DNA of 5,648 bases, taken from positions 1-5,648 of the forward strand of contig JAOZOU010000036.1 in the NCBI GenBank assembly GCA_029933125.1. The letters run 5' to 3'. The position numbers and the translations under genes are program-made. This DNA is from a bacterium (GTDB lineage: Bacteria; Arandabacterota; Arandabacteria; Arandabacterales; Arandabacteraceae). The notes beneath the pieces were generated by a model. It worked only from the letters and a program-made list of their open reading frames with translations. It was not told where the DNA came from and made no database searches. This document shows, in pieces, positions 1-4,612 of this stretch. Numbering within the stretch: position 1 is the first letter of the stretch; every line of letters starts with the position of its first letter.

Positions 1-103
1 GTATGAGATTGGCTAAGTATCTGATATGATGTGCATAAAACACTTCGGAAATCGATTTTAATTGAGGATATCCAATCGGCAGTAAACAATTGGTGCCAGA
101 GGT
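1..103. other. Intergenic flank downstream of U2, no gene seen
   Basis: AT-rich sequence beyond the 3' end of the leftward U2 gene. I see no ORF, RNA or promoter motif that I can support. If the unit is tandemly repeated, this stretch would join the H1 upstream flank at the right edge of the window, giving a spacer of roughly 600 bp between U2 and the next H1. Confidence 0.5.
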
Positions 104-123
104 GTTTTTTTTTTTGTCGAAAG
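103..123 (-). terminator. Putative snRNA 3' box of U2
   Basis: Read on the minus strand, the sequence leaving the U2 end is CTTTCGAC followed by eleven A (T11 on the plus strand at 105-115). It aligns without gaps to the sequence leaving U1 (CTTCAAACAAATAAAAAAAT from 671), with 16 of 21 positions identical. Both begin at the expected mature end. In animals, pol II snRNA genes use a 3' box just after the gene, read by Integrator; assignment here is inference from position and the U1/U2 match. Confidence 0.45.
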
Positions 124-309
124 TGAGCCGCGCTCGGCTGTAGTGCAACGCCGAGGCAACTCGTGGTTGGGGTGAGGTAAACCTCTGTCCCTTGACCGAG
201 AGCCACAAATAAGATTAATATATGAGGCACGCTATGCGCGCCATACCAGATATTAAACTGATAAGAACAGATACTACACTTGATCTTAGCCAAAAGGCCG
301 AGAAGCGAT
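122..309 (-). ncRNA. U2: U2 spliceosomal snRNA
   Basis: U2 base-pairs with the intron branch site in the spliceosome. On the minus strand the gene opens with ATCGCTTCTCGGCCTTTTGG, the near-invariant U2 5' end that also pairs with U6, followed by GTAGTA, the branch-site recognition sequence. Stem-loop IIa is GGCGCGC/GCGTGCC. The segment ATATATTAA and a Sm-type site TTATTTGTGG follow. Stem-loop III can form from GGT..GGG..GAGGT against ACCTC..CCC..ACC, and stem-loop IV from GAGTTGC-CTCGGC against GCCGAG-C-GCGGCTC, with loop GTTGCACTACA. The 5' end is firm; the 3' end is set by stem IV and by matching the U1 end. The resulting 188 nt equals the human U2 length. All key elements look intact, so it is probably functional. 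It diverges from U1 and shares its upstream element. Confidence 0.95.
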
Positions 310-345
310 GTTTTGGAGAGATAAGCGATGGCCAAGTTGATTTCA

Positions 346-363
346 GTTATCTGTTGCATGTGG
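346..363 (-). promoter_or_regulatory. Putative PSE of U2
   Basis: On the minus strand this reads CCACATGCAAC-AG-ATAAC, covering about -54 to -37 relative to the U2 start at 309. The same core occurs in the correct orientation upstream of U1 at almost the same distance. Animal snRNA genes carry a proximal sequence element bound by SNAPc near -55. The sequence is lineage-specific and does not match the vertebrate or Drosophila PSE as I know them, so the call rests on position and duplication. Confidence 0.7.
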
Positions 364-370
364 CTTCATC

Positions 371-440
371 ACTGTGAAGTATCACAGTTTCGCGAAAGAC
401 TTTGATATGTATTAATCTTCGCGGAATAAAGCGTTATTCC
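371..440. promoter_or_regulatory. Dyad-rich centre of the U2/U1 bidirectional promoter
   Basis: Between the two PSE-like elements lie three perfect dyads: ACTGTGA-AGTA-TCACAGT (371-388), TTTCGCGAAA (388-397) and GGAATAA-AGCG-TTATTCC (423-440). The midpoint of the U2-U1 spacer is near 409, so the outer two sit roughly symmetrically about it. They could be shared activator sites (a distal element serving both genes), but no known activator motif is recognised. Confidence 0.4.
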
Positions 441-453
441 ACTTGCCGTTGAA

Positions 454-471
454 CCACATGCAACGTATAAC
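454..471 (+). promoter_or_regulatory. Putative PSE of U1
   Basis: Reads CCACATGCAAC-GT-ATAAC at about -55 to -38 from the U1 start at 509. It is identical to the U2 element at 16 of 18 positions, differing only in the central dinucleotide. The spacing to the start differs by one base between the two genes. Confidence 0.7.
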
Positions 472-508
472 CAGCTGGCACGTCTTCGCTACTGTTTCAA
501 ACCAACTC

Positions 509-672
509 ATACTTACCTGACGGGGAAGCAAACCTGATCACCAAGGGGCTTCTTCCAGGGCGAGGCTCTTGCATTGCACTCCGCTTGGGCTGACCCCTGC
601 GATTATTCCAAACGCGAATAACTCGACCGTACAATTTCTGGTAGCGGGGACCTGCGTACGCGCTAGTCCCCT
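509..672 (+). ncRNA. U1: U1 spliceosomal snRNA
   Basis: U1 recognises 5' splice sites. The gene opens with ATACTTACCTG, the canonical 5' splice-site-pairing end. Stem-loop I follows with loop TGATCACCAA (U1-70K site), then stem-loop II with ATTGCACTCC (U1A-type site), the conserved GCTGACCCCTGCGA junction, and stem-loop III (TTATTC/GAATAA). The Sm site is AATTTCTGG. Stem-loop IV (GCGGGGAC...GTCCCC) closes the RNA at about 672. The length of 164 nt equals human U1. One oddity is in loop I, where animals usually have GATCACGAAG or GATCATGAAG; here it is GATCACCAAG. Everything else looks intact. It is transcribed toward the repeat array. Confidence 0.96.
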
Positions 673-691
673 TCAAACAAATAAAAAAATA
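671..691 (+). terminator. Putative snRNA 3' box of U1
   Basis: A-rich sequence starting CTTCAAACAAATAAAAAAAT at the predicted mature U1 end. It aligns without gaps to the equivalent sequence after U2. Role in Integrator-dependent 3' end formation is inferred from position and from the shared pattern. Confidence 0.45.
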
Positions 692-728
692 ATTTCGCGA
701 ATGTTCTGGACTATTCATTGAGGTACCG

Positions 729-739
729 CCCCCCCCCCC
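729..739. repeat. C11 homopolymer
   Basis: Run of eleven C on the plus strand between U1 and the GC-rich repeat array. A longer C16 run lies on the other side of the array, so the two tracts bracket it. Confidence 0.9.
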
Positions 740-793
740 TACACTTACCACGCACATACGTATTGACCAGTCCTTCGGATCTCCTCTTGATAT

Positions 794-1197
794 CGAGCTA
801 GGGTTAGATCCGTTTCCGCGGGGCATTCATATAATTAATTTGCTTCCGTGGGGGTATCGATCTAGGGTTAGATCCGTTTCCGCGCATCGGACTAGGGTTA
901 GATCCGTTCCCGCGCGGGGTCTACCTAGGGCTTATTTACTTCCGCGGAGTATCGGGCTAGGGTTAGATCCGTTCCCGCGCGGGATCTACCTAGGGTTTAT
1001 TTGCTCACGCGGGGTATTGAGCTAGGGTTAGATCCGTTCCCGCGCGGGATCTACCTAGGGTTTATTTGCTTCCGTGTTGTATTGAGCTAGGGTTAGATCC
1101 GTTTCCGCGCGGTGTATTCATATGGTAATTTGATTCTTCGGGGTTAGATCCGTCTCCGCGCATCGGTCTAGGGTTAGATCCGTTCCCGCGCGGGACC
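794..1197. repeat. GC-rich higher-order tandem repeat array
   Basis: Eight copies of a box A, CTAGGGTTAGATCCG, start at 798, 862, 892, 957, 1022, 1087, 1138 (first three bases changed) and 1168. Spacings are 64, 30, 65, 65, 65, 51 and 30 bp. Between A copies in the centre lies a related box B, CTAGGGTTTATTTGC, at 925 (one change), 990 and 1055, exactly 65 bp apart. The 65-bp unit is therefore a diverged dimer of a ~30-bp element. A third box X containing ATTCATAT occurs at 825 and 1116. The order is A-X-A-A-B-A-B-A-B-A-X-A-A, so the outer blocks A-X-A-A repeat each other about 289 bp apart. Several A copies run into the palindrome TCCCGCGCGGGA. U1 and 5S both transcribe toward it. No protein is credible here. 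Confidence 0.9.
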
Positions 1198-1203
1198 TTT
1201 TTA

Positions 1204-1219
1204 CCCCCCCCCCCCCCCC
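1204..1219. repeat. C16 homopolymer
   Basis: Run of sixteen C on the plus strand directly after the last unit of the repeat array, facing the C11 run before it. Length is likely to vary between copies of the unit. Confidence 0.9.
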
Positions 1220-1318
1220 GTTTCATCGGTGTTGCAATCATTAATAGTGCTAAAACATTTAGAGTACTAAAACATTGATTGGAAGATAAGAAGGCTTAAC
1301 TTTACTCCAAAAAAATTG

Positions 1319-1323
1319 AAAAA
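1319..1323 (-). terminator. Pol III terminator of 5S rRNA
   Basis: Five T residues on the minus strand directly after the closing helix of 5S rRNA, with a second run of T on the minus strand (A on plus, about 1309-1315) a few bases further as possible backup. T4 or longer is the standard RNA polymerase III stop. Confidence 0.85.
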
Positions 1324-1441
1324 GTCTACGGCACCAGGAGTTCCCAGGCGGTCACCCATCCAAGTACTATCCTGGCCCGACGATGCTTAACTTCCGTGAT
1401 CAGACGAGAACGGGTGTATTCATCGTGGTATGGTCGTAGAC
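1322..1441 (-). rRNA. 5S: 5S ribosomal RNA
   Basis: RNA component of the large ribosomal subunit, made by RNA polymerase III. The minus strand begins GTCTACGACCATACCACG and ends CGTAGAC, which forms a perfect 7-bp helix I with the 5' end. Typical internal pieces are visible in order: GTCTGATCACGG, AAGTTAAGCATCG (box A region), AGTACTTGGATGGGTGACC and GCCTGGGAACTCCTGG (box C region). The length of about 118 nt plus two U residues is normal. Internal promoter and terminator are present, so it looks functional. It lies between the repeat array and H2B and reads toward the array. Confidence 0.97.
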
Positions 1442-1607
1442 TCTTGATAGTGTGAATCACGGCTATTTGTTGTTACCCAAATTCAAACTGGAAAAAACTA
1501 GTCAAGAACTTCTTTTTAATTTGGACAAAAGATAGGAGTAGGTTAAAGTGATAGATTTTACGGAAAATCTTATTTTTTCTCTTTAATAGCAGGATTACTA
1601 GCGAATT

Positions 1608-1616
1608 TCGTTTATT
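1608..1616 (-). promoter_or_regulatory. Candidate histone downstream element, H2B
   Basis: AATAAACGA on the minus strand, its first base 13 nt after the last base of the H2B stem-loop. The same position holds a matching 9-mer in all five histone genes. Likely site for U7 snRNA pairing; it also contains a perfect AATAAA, so a backup poly(A) signal is possible. Confidence 0.55.
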
Positions 1617-1628
1617 TTATAAAATTGT

Positions 1629-1644
1629 GGTCTTGAAAAAGACC
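1629..1644 (-). terminator. Histone mRNA 3' stem-loop, H2B
   Basis: GGTCTT-TTTC-AAGACC on the minus strand, with a 6-bp stem and 4-nt loop, about 26 nt after the stop codon and followed by ACA. This is the SLBP-bound element of replication-dependent, non-polyadenylated histone mRNAs. Identical to the H2A stem-loop. Confidence 0.95.
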
Positions 1645-1670
1645 GTTTTTGTATGCGGATTGCACAAAAT

Positions 1671-2072
1671 TTACTTGCTGGATGTAAATTTTGTTACTGC
1701 CTTAGTTCCCTCACTGACAGCGTGCTTGGCAAGCTCTCCAGGCAACAGAAGTCGGACAGCGGTCTGAATTTCCCGTGACGAGATAGTCAGCTTCTTTCCA
1801 ATATTCGCGAGTCTGCTGGCTTCTCCTGCGATGCGCTCGAAGATGTCGTTGACAAACGAGTTCATGATGCTCATCGCCTTTGCCGAGATACCGACATCGG
1901 GGTGCACTTGCTTGAGGACATTGTAAATGTAGATTCCGTACGATTCCTTTCTCTTCCTCTTGCGTTTCTTGTCACCGGTTCCACCGATCTTTCCGCCCTT
2001 CTTTCCCGCTCGCTTCTCGCCCTTCTTGGCGACCTTCACCTTTCCTGTTACTGGTTTTACTGCGTCCGACAT
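1671..2072 (-). CDS. H2B: Histone H2B, replication-dependent
   Basis: Core histone that pairs with H2A in the nucleosome. It has 133 residues, slightly longer than human H2B because of a 42-residue basic tail (K/R/G-rich, ending KKRKRKRK) before ESYGIYIY, where the alpha-1 region starts. The histone fold follows with [20 protein letters not shown], then [23 protein letters not shown] and C-terminal AVTKFTSSK. The ubiquitin-acceptor lysine of AVTK is present (K128 here, K120 in human mature numbering); the next residue is F rather than the usual Y. The loop after alpha-2 reads [11 protein letters not shown] where animals usually have AHYNK(R/K)STI(T/S)S, so human Y83 is I and S87 is L. Intronless. 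The start is the first ATG after TATA and a TTCATTC cap-like motif. Divergent from H2A. Confidence 0.97.
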   Translation of the reverse strand: MSDAVKPVTGKVKVAKKGEKRAGKKGGKIGGTGDKKRKRKRKESYGIYIYNVLKQVHPDVGISAKAMSIMNSFVNDIFERIAGEASRLANIGKKLTISSREIQTAVRLLLPGELAKHAVSEGTKAVTKFTSSK

Positions 2073-2089
2073 GATGAACTAATAATTCA

Positions 2090-2096
2090 GAATGAA
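2090..2096 (-). promoter_or_regulatory. Likely H2B cap site
   Basis: TTCATTC on the minus strand, 25-32 nt downstream of the H2B TATA box. It resembles the cap-site motif seen at many histone genes. It would give a short 5' UTR of about 20 nt. Confidence 0.5.
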
Positions 2097-2120
2097 CTAC
2101 GGCGCCCTCGTTTCAGAAGC

Positions 2121-2128
2121 TATTTATA
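2121..2128 (-). promoter_or_regulatory. H2B TATA box
   Basis: TATAAATA on the minus strand, 49 nt before the H2B start codon. It is identical to the H2A TATA box on the other strand. Confidence 0.85.
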
Positions 2129-2137
2129 TGATGCGGG

Positions 2138-2155
2138 TGGCTCACCGGTGAGCCA
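2138..2155. promoter_or_regulatory. 18-bp perfect palindrome in H2B/H2A promoter
   Basis: TGGCTCACCGGTGAGCCA is a perfect 18-bp dyad with no spacer, immediately upstream of the H2B TATA box. Such a site could bind a dimeric factor serving both genes. I cannot name a factor. Confidence 0.5.
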
Positions 2156-2177
2156 GGAACAATCGGCAGCGCTTGTG

Positions 2178-2224
2178 ATTGGTCAATAGCTTTTATGCAT
2201 TGTTTCATGCCGCGTTCTGATTGG
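2178..2224. promoter_or_regulatory. Two CCAAT motifs (inverted) between H2B and H2A
   Basis: ATTGG occurs at 2178-2182 and 2220-2224 (CCAAT on the minus strand), each preceded by TG or CTG. The first is about 50 nt upstream of the H2B TATA box and the second 34 nt upstream of the H2A TATA box. CCAAT boxes of either orientation, bound by NF-Y, are common in histone promoters. Confidence 0.6.
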
Positions 2225-2257
2225 CTTAAAACTACACAAGTTGAGCCAGGCAACGAG

Positions 2258-2265
2258 TATAAATA
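2258..2265 (+). promoter_or_regulatory. H2A TATA box
   Basis: TATAAATA 79 nt before the H2A start codon. The motif TTTTCATTG about 25 nt downstream (near 2287-2293) is a plausible cap site. Confidence 0.85.
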
Positions 2266-2343
2266 CTAGATTTTCGGGAAGCGATTTTTCATTGCCGAAT
2301 TTTTTGTTATACCATTCGCGTATACTACCAATCTGCTAACAAG

Positions 2344-2721
2344 ATGTCTGGACGTGGTAAAGGAGGAAAAGCAAAGGCGAAGGCCAAGACACGATCGTTC
2401 AGGGCTGGACTCCAGTTCCCAGTTGGACGTGTCCACCGTTTCTTGAGGAAAGGACACTACGCTCAGCGAGTTGGCTCCGGAGCGCCCGTCTACTTGGCGG
2501 CCGTCTTGGAGTACTTGTCCGCTGAGATCCTCGAGTTGGCTGGAAACGCTGCTCGTGACAACAAGAAGAGCAGGATCATCCCGCGTCACCTTCAGCTGGC
2601 CGTCCGCAACGACGAAGAACTGAACAAACTTCTGTCCGGTGTCACCATCGCGCAGGGTGGTGTGCTCCCGAACATCCAGGCTGTTCTTCTGCCCAAGAAG
2701 TCCGAGAAGAAAGCGAAGTAA
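2344..2721 (+). CDS. H2A: Histone H2A, replication-dependent
   Basis: Core histone, partner of H2B. It has 125 residues. The N-tail is [14 protein letters not shown], then [13 protein letters not shown] and the histone fold with [44 protein letters not shown] and [19 protein letters not shown]. The acidic-patch residues (E in LEYL, E in SAE and ILE, and NDEE) are all present, as is the C-terminal LLPKK ubiquitin site. The short tail SEKKAK has no SQ motif, so this is canonical H2A and not H2A.X; nothing suggests H2A.Z. Unusual residues are F19 (usually S in RSSRAG), H38 (usually N in KGNYA) and S45 (usually A or G in VGAGAP). Start context is ACAAGATGTC. It shares promoter and 3' end type with H2B. 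Confidence 0.97.
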   Translation: MSGRGKGGKAKAKAKTRSFRAGLQFPVGRVHRFLRKGHYAQRVGSGAPVYLAAVLEYLSAEILELAGNAARDNKKSRIIPRHLQLAVRNDEELNKLLSGVTIAQGGVLPNIQAVLLPKKSEKKAK

Positions 2722-2751
2722 GAAGTGTTCGCAGTGCTCTTCAAACAAAAC

Positions 2752-2767
2752 GGTCTTTTTCAAGACC
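2752..2767 (+). terminator. Histone mRNA 3' stem-loop, H2A
   Basis: GGTCTT-TTTC-AAGACC, with a 6-bp stem and 4-nt loop, 31 nt after the stop codon, flanked by AAAAC upstream and ACA downstream. Identical to the H2B stem-loop. Binding site for SLBP. Confidence 0.95.
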
Positions 2768-2779
2768 ACAAATTTATAA

Positions 2780-2788
2780 AATAAACGA
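2780..2788 (+). promoter_or_regulatory. Candidate histone downstream element, H2A
   Basis: AATAAACGA beginning 13 nt after the last base of the stem-loop. It is identical in sequence and spacing to the H2B and H1 copies. Confidence 0.55.
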
Positions 2789-2812
2789 AATTCGCTAGTA
2801 ATTATGCTATTA

Positions 2813-3146
2813 TGAAAAAAGAACAAGTTTCCCGTGAAGTTTGTACTCCACAAACGTGCGCAAATTAATGACGTTTTTATGTCGAAAAAATGGCCGTATA
2901 AACTAACTTACTCTCTCTCCTACTTCCCGAATAGAAGGGGGTCGAATCAACCCGCAGCACTTGAGCTACGGTTTATACGCGTTGAAAAAACGGCATCCCG
3001 CGCCGAGCTAGGGTTAGATCCGTTTTGGAAATATATCTCTACGGACAGTGCGCAACTAATTTTTAATGGAAATTCTCTTAAAATTGGATATAATTGGAAA
3101 CTCTATTAGGTAGAAAAATAATTGTAAGCAATTGCAAGCTAATATA
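2813..3146. other. Convergent spacer between H2A and H4
   Basis: About 330 bp of 3' flanking sequence between two converging genes. It holds a purine-rich stretch just after the H2A repeat arm and one isolated copy of the array box A (see 3004-3025). A 91-codon open frame spans part of it but has no recognisable domain, and I do not regard it as a gene. Confidence 0.6.
3004..3025 (+). repeat. Isolated copy of the array box A
   Basis: A 22-base stretch identical to 794-815 of the repeat array, and 21 of those bases also identical to 1084-1104. It includes all of CTAGGGTTAGATCCG. It is preceded by CCCGCGC, also array-like. It lies alone between H2A and H4, about 1.8 kb from the array. Confidence 0.85.
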
Positions 3147-3155
3147 TCGTATATT
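3147..3155 (-). promoter_or_regulatory. Candidate histone downstream element, H4
   Basis: AATATACGA on the minus strand, starting 13 nt after the last base of the H4 stem-loop. It keeps the ACGA end of the H2A/H2B/H1 motif but has no AATAAA, which argues that ACGA-containing pairing, not polyadenylation, is what is conserved. Confidence 0.5.
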
Positions 3156-3167
3156 TTGTAAACGTGT

Positions 3168-3183
3168 GGCTATGAAAATAGCC
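3168..3183 (-). terminator. Histone mRNA 3' stem-loop, H4
   Basis: GGCTAT-TTTC-ATAGCC on the minus strand, preceded by AAAAAAC and followed by ACAC, about 25 nt after the stop codon. Identical to the H3 stem-loop and different from the H2A/H2B pair. Confidence 0.95.
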
Positions 3184-3208
3184 GTTTTTTAAGTCCGCGA
3201 CGATTCGC

Positions 3209-3550
<342 letters not shown>

Positions 3551-3577
3551 CTAACTGATCTGAACGCGCGCGTTGCC

Positions 3578-3584
3578 TATTTAT
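3578..3584 (-). promoter_or_regulatory. H4 TATA box
   Basis: ATAAATA within GAGCATAAATAGG on the minus strand, about 58 nt before the H4 start codon. A TCAGTT initiator-like motif lies roughly 25 nt downstream (near 3554-3559). Confidence 0.75.
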
Positions 3585-3660
3585 GCTCAAAAAGCCGGGC
3601 TTGCATGGAAGCACCCCTCTCGACCAGTCAGATTAGCGCGCGCCGAGGAAATCTCAGCAG

Positions 3661-3689
3661 CCAATGAAAAGCGCGATTCCCGAACCAAT
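3661..3689 (+). promoter_or_regulatory. Paired CCAAT boxes between H4 and H3
   Basis: CCAATGA occurs twice, starting at 3661 and 3685, 24 bp apart. Both are oriented toward H3. Likely NF-Y-type sites. A GTCAATCA near 3711 is a weaker relative. Confidence 0.65.
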
Positions 3690-3733
3690 GAGAATTCGGC
3701 ATTCGGACCTGTCAATCAAACTGAACAAATAAT

Positions 3734-3741
3734 ATGCAAAT
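3734..3741 (+). promoter_or_regulatory. Octamer ATGCAAAT upstream of H3
   Basis: Perfect POU/Oct octamer, 82 nt before the H3 start codon. The adjacent AATAAT is the nearest thing to a TATA box for H3, which otherwise seems to lack one. A second perfect octamer lies upstream of H1 at 5400. Confidence 0.55.
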
Positions 3742-3753
3742 GAGGAAAACTGA

Positions 3754-4233
<480 letters not shown>

Positions 4234-4259
4234 GTCGAGGATCCTGGCTTCAAAAAAAC

Positions 4260-4275
4260 GGCTATTTTCATAGCC
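4260..4275 (+). terminator. Histone mRNA 3' stem-loop, H3
   Basis: GGCTAT-TTTC-ATAGCC, 27 nt after the stop codon, preceded by AAAAAAAC and followed by ACAAA. SLBP site, identical to the H4 copy. Confidence 0.95.
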
Positions 4276-4287
4276 ACAAATTTCGAA

Positions 4288-4296
4288 AAATAACGA
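4288..4296 (+). promoter_or_regulatory. Candidate histone downstream element, H3
   Basis: AAATAACGA starting 13 nt after the last base of the H3 stem-loop. It is the most diverged of the five copies but keeps the ACGA end at the same position. Confidence 0.45.
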
Positions 4297-4544
4297 TTAT
4301 TGTCACATTATTACATGCACTTGTCATTTAAATCCAACCAAAAAATGTAAAACACAATAATACTTTCATTTCTAGAAAACACTTTTCTTACAGAGTTTCC
4401 CAAACAGAACGGGTTATACATTAGAAAAAAATATCCTTTTTATACCCTTTTCATCAAAATTGTCTAGTACGGGTAAGGGAAAATGACTTGTTTTTTTCAT
4501 CAGAAATATCTAGTTTGGGTGAGAGCAATTGACTGCGGAAACAT
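4297..4544. other. Convergent spacer between H3 and H1
   Basis: About 250 bp of AT-rich 3' flank between converging genes. Apart from the diverged 46-bp direct repeat at 4448-4534, I see nothing in it. Confidence 0.6.
4448..4534. repeat. Diverged direct repeat, 46-bp period
   Basis: Two copies of about 41 bp at 4448-4488 and 4494-4534. Both start TTTTCATCA, hold TCTAGT followed by GGGT in the middle and end TGACT, with roughly three quarters of positions identical. Confidence 0.7.
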
Positions 4545-4553
4545 TCGTTTATT
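4545..4553 (-). promoter_or_regulatory. Candidate histone downstream element, H1
   Basis: AATAAACGA on the minus strand, starting 13 nt after the last base of the H1 stem-loop. The flanks outside it differ from H2A and H2B, so the 9-mer itself is what is retained. Confidence 0.55.
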
Positions 4554-4565
4554 TCATAAGTGTGT

Positions 4566-4581
4566 GGCTGTGAAAACAGCC
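4566..4581 (-). terminator. Histone mRNA 3' stem-loop, H1
   Basis: GGCTGT-TTTC-ACAGCC on the minus strand, about 32 nt after the stop codon, preceded by AAAAAA and followed by ACACA. A third stem version in the cluster, one base pair different from the H3/H4 type. Confidence 0.95.
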
Positions 4582-4612
4582 TTTTTTATGCAGAAAATGG
4601 CAATGAGACCAT

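Larger units (their letters stand above)
1584..1644 (-). repeat. 61-bp inverted repeat, H2B arm
   Basis: Read on the minus strand from the H2B stem-loop, this matches 2752-2812 (plus strand, after H2A) at 58 of 61 positions. It includes the stem-loop, the downstream element and about 25 further bases (through GCTAGTAAT..GCTATTA). The two arms bracket the H2B/H2A pair. Confidence 0.9.
2752..2812 (+). repeat. 61-bp inverted repeat, H2A arm
   Basis: Matches the minus strand of 1644-1584 at 58 of 61 positions. Similarity fades after GCTATTA, though both continue purine-rich (GAAAAAAGAA here, AAAGAGAAAA after H2B). Confidence 0.9.

Noticed and set aside
840-1025. Small open frame in the repeat array
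   Set aside because: The protein just translates the DNA repeats and has no recognisable domain or codon signal.
794-1197. Interpretation of the array as telomeric repeats
   Set aside because: TAGGGTTAG looks like one and a half TTAGGG units, but units are 30 or 65 bp and do not form a 6-bp array.
1611-1616. AATAAA after H2B, H2A and H1 as ordinary poly(A) signals
   Set aside because: Not excluded, but H3 and H4 lack AATAAA at the same fixed position while keeping ACGA, so a processing element explains all five genes better.
2834-3109. 91-codon open frame between H2A and H4
   Set aside because: No domain or coding bias, lies in AT-rich 3' spacer, and spans the isolated array element. Most likely chance.
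3705-3722. GTTTGATTGACAGGTCCG (minus) as a vertebrate-type H4 site
   Set aside because: It resembles the vertebrate H4 TTTCAATCTGGTCCG only partly and lies about 190 nt from the H4 start, too far to call.
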